Assembly: GCA_963621245.1 (NCBI GenBank)
Contig: CAVFCW010000017.1
Coordinates: 1 to 34,969 of the forward strand
Origin: SIG603 sp963621245
Lineage (GTDB): Bacteria > Bacillota > Clostridia > Oscillospirales > Acutalibacteraceae
Length of the DNA stretch: 34,969 bases
Reading direction: 5' to 3'
Below, in pieces: positions 22,929 through 31,190 of this stretch (positions are counted from its first letter, which is position 1; each line of letters starts with the position of its first letter). The notes beneath the pieces were generated by a model that saw nothing but the letters and a program-made list of their open reading frames with translations, ran no database searches and had not been told where the DNA came from. The position numbers were made by a program, and so were the translations under genes.

Positions 22929-23990
22929 TCAAAACTTAATTTCTTTTCTTATGTTCTTTTTCTCAAATTTATTTATCCAGTCCACAAACGAATTAATCGT
23001 CGGACATTTTATGTTAGATTCTCCCGTGCCGTCCAGATTAAGCGACGCCGTGAAAAACTCCAGCTTGCTGACAATCCTCAGTCTGTATTCAAGAAAATCT
23101 TCTTTCTTTTCGACAAGTTCGCATTTTTCTTTGTCCATATGCAGTTGGCATATGTACGGATAATCCGTGAGTTCGATTTCTGTAACTGATTTTTCCGCCG
23201 CCAGTTTTTTCGGATCGTATGTAAAAGAAAGATTTTTGAAAAAAGCCGATATTCTCGCCAAATCATATTCTTCCTTTGTCTCTCCCGCTTGTTTTCTGAC
23301 CGCCGACGTCTTGACGAATTTCAAAAAATCGTCAATCGGCAAAAACGGCTCTTTAAATTTCTCCTTTATCTCTTCACTTAATTTATATGTCGCCGAGTAT
23401 CTTTCGCCCTCTTTTTTGAGTGCCTTCAAATAACTCTCGGTTAGATAGTCCATAAATTTATTTGAGAGAAGTCGGCTCTCCGAGCAAAAAAGCATTTCGC
23501 ACTTGTCACCGTACAACAGCTCAAACTGTTTTTTTATTCCCTCTGTGTTCTGTTCGGTGTTGAAATAAGCACATGAACAAAACAAAATGTATTTTTGATT
23601 TTTCCTTTCGTATCTTCTCGGGTGATAAGTTGTTTTTCCGTCATCCGTTATTAGTTCCGGTTCGAATAACGGTAACAGTCTGTCCATGATTTTCTTTGCC
23701 TCCGACGGCATTCCGTAGAAGTAAGTCGGAAAGCTCCAAATCACTATATCTGCCGACAGATACTTTTGAAAAATATCACTCATATCATCATCGATAACGC
23801 ATTTCCCGTCTTCGTTTTTCCAGCAGCCGAAACAGCCTTTGCACCCGTGAACCGAAACCTGAGAGCATATCACCTCATCGATTTCGTATTCGCTTTTTTT
23901 GTTAAAACCCTCAAGAAAAGCATTTGTCAGCCTTGCCGTGTTTCCCGCTTTTCCTTTAGGACTTCCGTTTAAAAGCAGTATTCTTTTCAT
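22929..23990 (-). CDS. Iron-sulfur flavoprotein with C-terminal extension
   Basis: A 353-residue protein. Residues 1-190 are a flavodoxin-like NADPH-dependent FMN reductase domain beginning MKRILLLNGSPKGKAGNTARL, with a compact cysteine motif C50-x2-C53-x2-C56-x7-C64 that in clostridial and archaeal iron-sulfur flavoproteins holds a 4Fe-4S cluster. Residues about 195-353 are an extra domain that I do not recognise. It is the first gene of the third cluster operon, just behind two tandem cluster promoters. A redox step on the product or its chain (reduction or dehydrogenation) is inferred, and an electron-supply role is an alternative. Confidence 0.75.
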   Translation of the reverse strand: MKRILLLNGSPKGKAGNTARLTNAFLEGFNKKSEYEIDEVICSQVSVHGCKGCFGCWKNEDGKCVIDDDMSDIFQKYLSADIVIWSFPTYFYGMPSEAKKIMDRLLPLFEPELITDDGKTTYHPRRYERKNQKYILFCSCAYFNTEQNTEGIKKQFELLYGDKCEMLFCSESRLLSNKFMDYLTESYLKALKKEGERYSATYKLSEEIKEKFKEPFLPIDDFLKFVKTSAVRKQAGETKEEYDLARISAFFKNLSFTYDPKKLAAEKSVTEIELTDYPYICQLHMDKEKCELVEKKEDFLEYRLRIVSKLEFFTASLNLDGTGESNIKCPTINSFVDWINKFEKKNIRKEIKF

Positions 23991-24029
23991 TCTCTCCTCT
24001 TTTTTCTTTTTATCTAAACTACATTCACT

Positions 24030-24063
24030 ATTTTAATATGTTCGCACGGACAAAAAGCGGACA
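24030..24063 (-). promoter_or_regulatory. Cluster promoter C: 11-bp-period TGTCCG repeats and -10
   Basis: On the minus strand TGTCCG (24058-24063) and TGTCCG (24047-24052) lie 11 bp apart, and TAAAAT (24030-24035) begins exactly 17 nt after the start of the second repeat. No good -35 is present; the repeats cover that region, as at activator-dependent promoters. It drives the flavoprotein-Dap-export operon. Confidence 0.78.
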
Positions 24064-24114
24064 TTGTGTATTTTTGCGTTTCAAACGCTTTTGTTTTTCG
24101 TTCTTACGGGCATA

Positions 24115-24148
24115 AGTTTACCTTACACACAGGGACAGAAAGCGGACA
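24115..24148 (-). promoter_or_regulatory. Cluster promoter D: second upstream copy
   Basis: On the minus strand TGTCCG (24143-24148) and TGTCCC (24132-24137) are 11 bp apart, and TAAACT (24115-24120) begins exactly 17 nt after the start of the second. It lies 85 bp upstream of promoter C, so the third operon has two tandem copies. Confidence 0.7.
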
Positions 24149-24155
24149 CAAAAAC

Positions 24156-24179
24156 AGCAAAGCCGATTTAGGCCTTGCC
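24156..24179 (-). terminator. Terminator of the second cluster operon
   Basis: A stem of 9 pairs including wobble (24156-24164 with 24171-24179) and a 6-nt loop that contains the stop codon of the glycosyltransferase gene. On the minus strand it runs into GTTTTTG. Promoter D starts just after it. Confidence 0.7.
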
Positions 24180-25454
24180 GTTTATCAATTCTTCGATATA
24201 GTCCGCCGCCACACGTGCGGCTCTTGTTTTGTCGGATAAAAATTTATCCATATCGGAATAAGCTCTGCTCATTTCCTTTTTGTATTCGTCCGAGGAAAGC
24301 AATTTTTCCAAACCGATTTTTATGTTCTCCTCTGAAACCGAGAAACTTCTGAGCAACTCGCCACAGCCGTAATTTTCAAACAGATTTTCAGCGTTTTTTC
24401 GCTGTTCAAAGCTCACGGGAAGCGATAAAATCGGACATTTTGCGGCAAGGGCGGCGTAAAGCGTGCCCTGTCCGCCCTGAACTATTGCGGCGTCGCAAAG
24501 GCTCATAATTTCTATCAAAGGAAATTTCTCGCAGAAATGGTAGTTTTGGGGGAACTCGCTTACGTCGTTTTCGTCCAAAGCGCCTATGACCGAAACAAAG
24601 AAATCGCAGTCAAAACCGAGTGTGGAGTGAAGCACTTTTAAAAGGAATTCTCTTTTTCCGACCGAGCCTATGGATACAAGCACTTTTTTTCCGCCGCTGT
24701 TTTCGCACACCTTTCGGACAATCGTGGGCATATCTATGTGCTGATTGTTTAAAATTGCACCGATGAACTTATATTTTTGAGATTCAGCCAAATTGGGGAA
24801 AAGCGTTTTAACATCGCTCATCAGGTTTAAATCGCCCGTGTATATATCAAGATCGCACGAAAAAGGTTCTTTGCCGTTTTCCTTAAGAATATCGTTCCAA
24901 ACGCCCGTGGTCTTGCATTCTCCCAAAAGTCTCTCGCACGCTATTCTGTCCTCAAAAATCGCGCGCCTCTCGTCATAGGACTGCTTTGGGTCTCTTTTTC
25001 CCTTTGATTTTTTGAGTGCATTTTCTGCCACAAACTCAAGGTACGGCTTTGATACCGCCGCCGAAAGACACCAAACAGAAGGCACACCGCAAAGTCTTGC
25101 CGAGATTGTCAGCGTCATTCTGTAACCCGTCAATACCGCAAGCGGCTTGTACTTTTCTATAACCCTTTTTTCGGATTCGATTATTTTTTCCGCTTCCTCA
25201 CGCGTGGCAAAGTCACCGCCGTGGCTGTCCATGCCAAGCATAAGGGAAATTCTCTCGGGCGTGAACCACTCCTCGTCATATTCGGGTATCTCTCTTATAT
25301 AATTTTTATTTTCAAGCAAATAATCGAATTTGCCCTCACCCATAAAAACTATCGTGTAGCCCCTTTTGACAAGCTCGTCGGCAATTTCTGTCATTCTCTG
25401 GGTTTCGCTCCAGTTGTACAGCGCCGAGCCCACCAATATTACTTTTTCACGCAT
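24168..25454 (-). CDS. GT1/UGT-type (MGT-like) glycosyltransferase
   Basis: About 428 residues from ATG 25454, matching the GT-B architecture of macrolide/flavonoid-type UDP-glycosyltransferases that decorate small hydrophobic molecules. The N-terminal half has the acceptor pocket (VILVGSALYNWSETQRMTEIADELVKRGYTIVFMGEGKF), and the donor side shows DAAIVQGGQGTLYAALAAKCPIL (about residues 328-350), where the first His of the usual HGG-G-T motif is Gln. It is the last gene of the second operon and overlaps the thioesterase by 8 bp (ATG) or 20 bp if GTG 25466 starts. Glycosylation of the cluster product is inferred. Confidence 0.82.
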   Translation of the reverse strand: MREKVILVGSALYNWSETQRMTEIADELVKRGYTIVFMGEGKFDYLLENKNYIREIPEYDEEWFTPERISLMLGMDSHGGDFATREEAEKIIESEKRVIEKYKPLAVLTGYRMTLTISARLCGVPSVWCLSAAVSKPYLEFVAENALKKSKGKRDPKQSYDERRAIFEDRIACERLLGECKTTGVWNDILKENGKEPFSCDLDIYTGDLNLMSDVKTLFPNLAESQKYKFIGAILNNQHIDMPTIVRKVCENSGGKKVLVSIGSVGKREFLLKVLHSTLGFDCDFFVSVIGALDENDVSEFPQNYHFCEKFPLIEIMSLCDAAIVQGGQGTLYAALAAKCPILSLPVSFEQRKNAENLFENYGCGELLRSFSVSEENIKIGLEKLLSSDEYKKEMSRAYSDMDKFLSDKTRAARVAADYIEELINGKA

Positions 25455-25797
25455 CGGTTTTTTCACTCACCCCCACAAGAAAGTCTCCCTCCAAAAGTGT
25501 TTTCTTTGTCTTTTTGTTTGTTATTCCGACTCGAAATTTATATTTTTCTCCGCCGTCAGCCTTTTTTCTGCTCCGCAAATTAAGCCTTAAAATCAATTCA
25601 TCGTAAAGCACTCCCGACGAAATAAACTTACAGGTAAAATTTTCGATACCGTACGATATTCCGTCCAAACTCCCGATGTCGGAAATAAGCCATTCGAGAA
25701 CCGCCTCTTCAATCCAAACGAAATATCGGGGATGGTGAATAATATTATACGGATCGGTATCTGTCGGCATAACCCTTAAGCTCTTTTCAAAACCCAT
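25447..25797 (-). CDS. Hotdog-fold thioesterase (YbgC/4-HBT type), first of two
   Basis: A 116-residue 4-hydroxybenzoyl-CoA-thioesterase-like protein. The family pattern is VMPTDTDPYNIIHHPRYFVWIEEAVLEWL (residues 9-37), with the catalytic Asp at about 13 or 15, and a later TNKKTKKTLLEGDFLVGVS strand. Such enzymes release acyl groups from CoA or ACP and act as tetramers or hexamers. Located between the KS fusion and the glycosyltransferase, it may release or edit the chain. ATG 25797 has GGAGGTGAG nine bases upstream. A second hotdog thioesterase is in operon one. Confidence 0.82.
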   Translation of the reverse strand: MGFEKSLRVMPTDTDPYNIIHHPRYFVWIEEAVLEWLISDIGSLDGISYGIENFTCKFISSGVLYDELILRLNLRSRKKADGGEKYKFRVGITNKKTKKTLLEGDFLVGVSEKTDA

Positions 25798-25836
25798 AAT
25801 AATTTACTCACCTCCGATTCCCGAACAGCTTTTACC

Positions 25837-28272
25837 TCAATATTTTTCTATGACAAGAGAAGCGTATGATCCGCCGAGCGCCATAGTGCTGATGCATGCG
25901 GTTTTTACATCTCTCTTTGTGTTTTCCTTGCCGTAATGCTTTGCGATACCGCTCTTTACGTCCTGTGCATTATCCGGCAAACCGATAACTTCACCGTTGA
26001 TGAACGAATAAAGCGCATTCAAAAGTCCGTAACCGGAGTTACATCCCGAAGCGATACCGAGCATCGGAGATACCGCCGAGCAAGCCGTGTTTTCACCGAG
26101 AACACCGTCCTCAACAAGCTTTGTCAAAGCGTTTATGTCGGCGCTGTCGCAATCGGATATGCCCATTGCGGCATTTATGTACAAATCGATATTCTCAGCT
26201 TTGCTGTCTTCAACCGCTCTCCTTACGCACTCGTAAAGCTCCTCACCCATGGGAGAAACAGAACCCAAACGGTAATTGTCGGAAGCACAGGCATAGCCCT
26301 TAACTGCGGCGATTATATTTGCCTTTCTCTCCAAAGCGTGCTTTTCCGTTTCGAGCATAACCGCTACCGCACCTTCCGAAAGAACCATTCCGTCAGCCTT
26401 GTCCGAAAGCGGAGCAAACTTCGTCTTTGAAAGCAAGCCCACCTTATCGTTACCGATAAGAAGCGGATCATTGCACTCGTCTGCACCCACCATCAAAATA
26501 GCGTCCGCCATATCGGAATTTAAAAGCTCTGCGGCATAGTTAAGAGCGATAAGATAAGATGCGTGACCAACTGAGAGCGTTGATGTGGGGCCCTTTAACA
26601 TATTGGCAATGCAGAGGTTGCCCGGCGCCGCATTTATAACGCTGTTTGGGAAATCCGAGAGGCTTATCGAGCCTATTCCATTTTCGGCAATGCTCTTATC
26701 GATATTGACGATTGTACCGAGCGGGCCTGTTCCCGTGGCATAAATAACGCCAATTCTCTCCGTGTTGTTTCTCGTAACGGAAAGCTTGCTGTTATCAAGC
26801 GCCTGCTTGCCTACGGTCATGCAAAGCTTTGTTACCTCGTCGATTCTTCTGATAATCTTCGGCGGAATGTATCTTTTCCACTCGACCGTCGGCATGTCTC
26901 CGACCTGATTTGCCGAAACACCGTCCAGAGCGTATTCCTTTATGTGGCTTGTTCTGTTTGCGAATGTGTCAAACAACTTATCGATGTTCTCGCCGCCAAC
27001 ACCACAGCAGCCCATTCCCGTAATGACTATTTTCGGCTTTTCTGTCTCATGCGGAACACGCTCCACGTCCTCCTTGCCGACAGCCAAACAGCAGTTATTT
27101 CCGCCAAATGCGAACGAGTTGGAAAGAATCACATCGCACTCATGCTCCTGAGCCGTGTTCGGCACAAGATTTATCGGTGACGGTGCGTCACTCTGGAAAT
27201 TAACCGTTGGCGGCAAAAGTCCGTTGTTAAGCGCCATTATCGAAACCACGCATTCCTCTGCGCCGGCAGCACCGAGACAATGACCGATTGCTCCCTTGAT
27301 ACTGCTCAAAGGAATATCTCCGATTCTGTCACCGAACACCGTCTTGAAGGCAGAACGCTCCGCTTTATCGTTTGCCGTTGTTCCCGTTCCGTGGCCGTTC
27401 ACGTATGAGACGGATGTTTTATCGATTCCCGCAAGCTTTATTGCGGTGTTCATCGCGCGTGAAGCTCCGCCGCCGCCAAGGTCGGGTGCAGTGGGATGAT
27501 ATGCGTCGGCGCTCAAACCGTAACCCAAAATTTCCGCATATATTTTTGCCCCCCTTTGCTTTGCGTGCTCATATTCCTCGAGAAGAACAAACGCTCCGCC
27601 CTCACCGAGGTTAATGCCCGTGCTCTTGCTGTAAGGCTTGCACGGCTCGGGATCAAGCGCCTTAAGCGAAGTGAATCCCGCAAACGAGAAAACACTCAGC
27701 GGATCCACTCCGCCGACAAGCATAATGTCGTGCTTGCCGCTTTTAATCATATCCGTGCCGTAACCGACAATGTTTCCGCTTGCCGCACATGCCGTGGAAA
27801 TTACGTTTTTAACACCCTTGAAGTGATATTTCTTTGAGAGAACATCAACCATAGAGTGAAGCGGATACAAGTAAAGATAATCCTCATCGGCTTTGTCAAG
27901 ACCGTTTGAGAGCCACTGCCTGTGGAAAGTCTGACCGCTTAGCATTCCGCCGAGAGAAGTTCCGATTGCAACTCCTCGGCGGAACGGATCTTCAGCGTCG
28001 CAATCGATTTTTGCTTGATCAAGACATTCCCTTGCCGCCATAATCGCAAGCTGTGCGCATCTGTCATACGGCAGATTGTTCTCCTCAAAGAAAGGATCAA
28101 CTTCTGTTAGTTTTTTAACCTCTCCGACTGTTCCCTCGTAATCACGATCCACCGACTCAAAGGTTTTCTTTCCTACTCCGCTTTTGCCGCCGAATATGTT
28201 TCTTTCGACCTCATCCTTATTTTTGCCCAAAGCGTTAACTATACCGTAACCGGTAACAACTACTCTTTTCAT
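25837..28272 (-). CDS. Ketosynthase fused to a catalytically dead ketosynthase (KS-CLF fusion)
   Basis: An 811-residue fusion of two beta-ketoacyl-ACP synthase domains. The first (1-400) is complete: Cys162 in STACAAS, His294 in GHGTGT, Lys326 and His331 in KGAIGHCLG. The second (about 412-811) aligns over its whole length but has His570 (SVGHAS) at the cysteine position and lacks both catalytic histidines, as chain length factors of type II PKS do. In those systems the two are separate genes forming a heterodimer that sets chain length; here they are one polypeptide. ATG 28272 has AAGGAGG six bases upstream. It belongs to operon two, after the GcvT-like gene. Strongly placed in a chain-building machine without FabH or enoyl reductase. 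Confidence 0.93.
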   Translation of the reverse strand: MKRVVVTGYGIVNALGKNKDEVERNIFGGKSGVGKKTFESVDRDYEGTVGEVKKLTEVDPFFEENNLPYDRCAQLAIMAARECLDQAKIDCDAEDPFRRGVAIGTSLGGMLSGQTFHRQWLSNGLDKADEDYLYLYPLHSMVDVLSKKYHFKGVKNVISTACAASGNIVGYGTDMIKSGKHDIMLVGGVDPLSVFSFAGFTSLKALDPEPCKPYSKSTGINLGEGGAFVLLEEYEHAKQRGAKIYAEILGYGLSADAYHPTAPDLGGGGASRAMNTAIKLAGIDKTSVSYVNGHGTGTTANDKAERSAFKTVFGDRIGDIPLSSIKGAIGHCLGAAGAEECVVSIMALNNGLLPPTVNFQSDAPSPINLVPNTAQEHECDVILSNSFAFGGNNCCLAVGKEDVERVPHETEKPKIVITGMGCCGVGGENIDKLFDTFANRTSHIKEYALDGVSANQVGDMPTVEWKRYIPPKIIRRIDEVTKLCMTVGKQALDNSKLSVTRNNTERIGVIYATGTGPLGTIVNIDKSIAENGIGSISLSDFPNSVINAAPGNLCIANMLKGPTSTLSVGHASYLIALNYAAELLNSDMADAILMVGADECNDPLLIGNDKVGLLSKTKFAPLSDKADGMVLSEGAVAVMLETEKHALERKANIIAAVKGYACASDNYRLGSVSPMGEELYECVRRAVEDSKAENIDLYINAAMGISDCDSADINALTKLVEDGVLGENTACSAVSPMLGIASGCNSGYGLLNALYSFINGEVIGLPDNAQDVKSGIAKHYGKENTKRDVKTACISTMALGGSYASLVIEKY

Positions 28273-28302
28273 AATCAACCTCCTTAATCAAGTATTCTCA
28301 AA

Positions 28303-29397
28303 TCACTCCATTTGAGAATCCCAGCTTAAAGGTCTCACGAAGGGAGATGAAACGGTTTGAGCCTCCAAAAGTACGTCACCGTCCTTGACCGTAAGCGGAA
28401 TACCCGAAACGGCTACCTTAACATCAAGGAGCATAAATCCGAGAACGCCCTGAAGTGCGGGATCAAACTTGCTGTATATAACCTTTCCGACAACCTCGTC
28501 ATCAAGCATTACATCGGCGTCGGCTGCGATATTTTCTGCGCCATTTGCAACAAATCCGACTGCGAGCTTTTCTCTTGCCTCTTCAAACTGCTCCATCAAA
28601 ACATCTCTGCCGGCATATTCTTCCTTATCGAACTGTACAAACCACTGGTAAGCAAGCTCAAAAATATTGCCCTCTTTTACGGCATCATCATTGATTAACG
28701 GCTGATTAACTTCGAGCATACAAACTCTCAAAGCCTCTGTTCCGCAAAAAGCAAGATTGTCGCCGTATGTCTTCAAAAGATGCTCTGCAAGTGCGTGAAC
28801 GGTGTCGTTTGAAGCAAGCATCGCATAAGCGTATTCGCCCGAACGGCCGATTCTCGCAAGCATTACGGTATCCGAGCCGAACTCAACCTTGACCATATCT
28901 CTTAGCGGAAGCGTTTCAATTGGGAAGTCAAATACCTCCTTCACGATTTTCCACGACTTTTCACCCTCGGTGAAAATAAGATGGTTTTCAGTCGTCATAT
29001 CGGTCATGGTCAAATCACCGCTTATTTTTTCCTTGAGTCTTTCGGTTACCTTCTCTGCGTTCTCCGGCGGAACCAAAACCAAAACGGTGTCATCATCGTT
29101 CACTATGTAGCCGATACCGAGCGGCTTTGCGTCTTCATCAAGGAAAAAGCACTCCGCAATTTTGCCCGGATTTAGATAGCGGATATCCTTTGTCACGAGT
29201 GCGTCAATTTCTTCGATTGCGCTCTCGCCCTCAATTTTAAGCATGGCGTAACCTACGCCGTCAACCAGTGCAACTCCGTGTCTGAAAATCTCATATTCCT
29301 TATTTGTATCCGTGAATTTCACGGGAACGAGCGCGTTATTTACCTCTTCAAAAACAACGCCCTCTGAATATAAATCTTTTAATATACTGTTTCTCAT
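28303..29397 (-). CDS. GcvT-fold (aminomethyltransferase/YgfZ-like) protein
   Basis: A 364-residue protein with the three-domain GcvT fold, whose members bind tetrahydrofolate and move one-carbon groups (glycine cleavage, demethylation) or act in Fe-S assembly (YgfZ). Visible parts are HGVALVDGVGYAMLKIEGESAIEEIDALVTKDIRYLNPGKI (about 39-79), RDMVKVEFGSDTVMLARIGRSGEYAYAML (165-193) and the helical GTEALRVCMLEVNQP near 219. The last 100 residues form the C-terminal barrel. Its place inside a fatty-acid-type operon, 24 bp after the dehydratase, is unusual. A one-carbon transfer on the product or starter is possible; the exact reaction is not predictable. Confidence 0.8.
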   Translation of the reverse strand: MRNSILKDLYSEGVVFEEVNNALVPVKFTDTNKEYEIFRHGVALVDGVGYAMLKIEGESAIEEIDALVTKDIRYLNPGKIAECFFLDEDAKPLGIGYIVNDDDTVLVLVPPENAEKVTERLKEKISGDLTMTDMTTENHLIFTEGEKSWKIVKEVFDFPIETLPLRDMVKVEFGSDTVMLARIGRSGEYAYAMLASNDTVHALAEHLLKTYGDNLAFCGTEALRVCMLEVNQPLINDDAVKEGNIFELAYQWFVQFDKEEYAGRDVLMEQFEEAREKLAVGFVANGAENIAADADVMLDDEVVGKVIYSKFDPALQGVLGFMLLDVKVAVSGIPLTVKDGDVLLEAQTVSSPFVRPLSWDSQME

Positions 29398-29417
29398 ATT
29401 TAAACTCCTTCTTTCTT

Positions 29418-29903
29418 TTATATTCTTTCGCTTACCGAGATTATGCCGTCAAGCACGTTTTTTCCATCTACATAAGCTTCAACTTTTATCTGTGATAAAT
29501 TTTCAAATTGTATTTTTTTATATACCCGCAGTTCCATTGTGTCACCGGGTCTTACGATCTGTTTGAATTTTACGTTTTTAATATCCACGAGATACCCAAC
29601 CTTTGAGGCAATCGCCTTGTAGTCTATGTCGGCGTCCTCAAGGTGCTCCCAGTCGGTGTCCTTCGGAAAATGTCCCGTCGAATACATAACCGCCGTCAAC
29701 TGAGCCAAACTCTCCACTATCAGCACGCCCGGCACGATAGGCTCTCCCGGGAAGTGCCCGGTGAAATACGGTTCGTTTATCGTAACATTTTTAATTCCCA
29801 CCGCACTTTTTCCGGGGTCAAGTTTAGTCACTCTGTCAATAAGCAAAAACGGATATTTGTGCGGAAGTAATTTTGAAATCGTCTGAGCCTCAATCCTCAT
29901 GGT
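29418..29903 (-). CDS. fabZ: Beta-hydroxyacyl-ACP dehydratase (FabZ type)
   Basis: A 161-residue hotdog dehydratase. His49 in FTGHFPGEPIVPG and Glu63 in GVLIVESLAQL are the catalytic pair of the FabZ family, and HKYPFLLIDRV precedes them. It removes water from the beta-hydroxyacyl chain to leave a trans-2 double bond. Since no enoyl reductase is visible in the cluster, these double bonds may stay. The start is ATG 29903 with GGGAGAG six bases upstream; an ATG at 29918 overlaps the ACP stop but lacks a site. It is probably a dedicated copy rather than the housekeeping one. Confidence 0.93.
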   Translation of the reverse strand, partial: TMRIEAQTISKLLPHKYPFLLIDRVTKLDPGKSAVGIKNVTINEPYFTGHFPGEPIVPGVLIVESLAQLTAVMYSTGHFPKDTDWEHLEDADIDYKAIASKVGYLVDIKNVKFKQIVRPGDTMELRVYKKIQFENLSQIKVEAYVDGKNVLDGIISVSERI

Positions 29904-29914
29904 ACTCTCTCCCA

Positions 29915-30232
29915 TCATTCAATCGGCTGTAAATTTGAGTCGTCATAGTCCTGCGACATAATGTAATCCGCAATTGTGTTTACCGAGCTGAAAACAGCCG
30001 AGTTTCCATCCGAAACCGTGACGGAGAAATCTGAGAAAATGCCCACCGCAAGCTCAAGCGCGTCGATTGAATCAAGCTCCAAACCTCTGCCGAAAAGCGG
30101 CTGATCGTTCGTGATAAACTCCGGTTCGATATCAAGGCAAAGCTGATCCACAATAATTCGCTTCACTGCCGCGCAAACCATTCTCCTCTTCTCTGCGTAT
30201 TCCAATACCTGATTTTTAGTTGTTAATTCCAT
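29915..30232 (-). CDS. Acyl carrier protein of the cluster
   Basis: A 105-residue carrier protein. Ser55 in GLELDSIDALELAVGI is the attachment site for 4'-phosphopantetheine; the motif DSID is a variant of the common DSLD. It is longer than a typical 77-residue ACP through extra residues at both ends (about 15 at the N terminus and 15 at the C terminus, acidic). It carries the growing chain between synthase, reductase and dehydratase. ATG 30232 has AAGGAAGAG upstream, and the gene lies 27 bp after the ketoreductase. Confidence 0.92.
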   Translation of the reverse strand: MELTTKNQVLEYAEKRRMVCAAVKRIIVDQLCLDIEPEFITNDQPLFGRGLELDSIDALELAVGIFSDFSVTVSDGNSAVFSSVNTIADYIMSQDYDDSNLQPIE

Positions 30233-30259
30233 TGTGTTCTCTTCCTTTCATTTCTTTTA

Positions 30260-31006
30260 TTACATTGTTAAGCCGCCGTCGACGACTATACATTTGCCTG
30301 TTATGTATGACGCCTTTTCAGACGCCAAAAAAGTTACAACCTCGGCAACTTCTTCCGGCTGACCGAATCTTCCCATTGGGATATATCCCATGTATTTATC
30401 TTTCAGTAGCTTTTCGCTCTTCTGAGTCATTTTTGTTTCAATAAAACCGGGCGCAACCACGTTTACTCTTATGCCGTTTTTCGCATATTCCTTTGCGGTC
30501 GTCTTCGTGAGTGAGATAATCGCTCCCTTCGAGGCGGAATAGTTCGCCTGTCCCTCCTGACCGACAACGCCGCTCGTGGATGAAATATTCACGATTGCGC
30601 CGCCCTTCTTTGCGGCACACATAAGCCTCAACGCTCCTTGCGTACAGTTGAAACAGCCTCCTAAGTTTGTCGCCATAACGCTCACGAAATTCTCCTCGCT
30701 CATCATAAGCAAATAACCGTCCTTGGTTATGCCCGAGTTATTAACGAGAATATCAATGCTCTTGTAGGCTTTCTTAATGTCCAAAAACATTTTATTAACC
30801 TCTGCGGCGTTTGATACATCGCATTTGATTATCTCGCCCTTGCCGCCATTTTCTTCGATTGTCTTAAGCGTTTCGAGCGCGCCCTCTTCGTTTTTGTTGT
30901 AGTTAATCAGAACCATTACTCCGTTTTTGGCTAAGTCAATCGCCACCGCTCGGCCTATGCCGCCCGATGCGCCCGTAACCAATGCCACAGAATTCGGTTT
31001 AAACAT
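30260..31006 (-). CDS. fabG: 3-oxoacyl-ACP ketoreductase (FabG type)
   Basis: A 248-residue short-chain dehydrogenase. The NADP motif is TGASGGIGRA (11-20), NNSG follows at about 89-92, and the catalytic residues are Ser143 (NISSTSG), Tyr156 and Lys160 (NYSASK). GAPGF-like VAPGFIETKM is also present. It reduces beta-ketoacyl-ACP to beta-hydroxyacyl-ACP. As first gene of operon two it starts just behind promoter B. It is called a dedicated copy because its operon holds no other housekeeping genes. Confidence 0.93.
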   Translation of the reverse strand: MFKPNSVALVTGASGGIGRAVAIDLAKNGVMVLINYNKNEEGALETLKTIEENGGKGEIIKCDVSNAAEVNKMFLDIKKAYKSIDILVNNSGITKDGYLLMMSEENFVSVMATNLGGCFNCTQGALRLMCAAKKGGAIVNISSTSGVVGQEGQANYSASKGAIISLTKTTAKEYAKNGIRVNVVAPGFIETKMTQKSEKLLKDKYMGYIPMGRFGQPEEVAEVVTFLASEKASYITGKCIVVDGGLTM

Positions 31007-31085
31007 TTTCTTTCTCCTTTTTCCTTTTCCTCTTTTTCTTTCACGGCAAAGCGTGTTTTTGCCTTGCTTCGATCTTATGTCACAG

Positions 31086-31119
31086 ATTATACTTTGAACT
31101 CACGGACAAAAAACGGACA
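31086..31119 (-). promoter_or_regulatory. Cluster promoter B: 11-bp-period TGTCCG repeats and -10
   Basis: On the minus strand TGTCCG (31114-31119) and TGTCCG (31103-31108), 11 bp apart, with a consensus TATAAT (31086-31091) beginning exactly 17 nt after the start of the second repeat. It drives the ketoreductase operon. Confidence 0.8.
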
Positions 31120-31158
31120 CAAACATTTTTGTGCTTCTATAGTTTTGACCGACAAAAA

Positions 31159-31183
31159 ACGGCAAGGTCTTAAAACCCGCCGT
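31159..31183 (-). terminator. Terminator of the first cluster operon
   Basis: ACGGC/GCCGT stem (31159-31163 with 31179-31183) with an inner GGT/ACC pair. On the minus strand TTTTTTG follows. It is 8 bp past the malonyltransferase stop. Confidence 0.7.
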
Positions 31184-31190
31184 CTTTTTC

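Noticed and set aside
25936..27837. Several plus-strand frames within the KS fusion gene
   Set aside because: They are antisense shadows of a highly conserved synthase and have no ribosome sites or domains.
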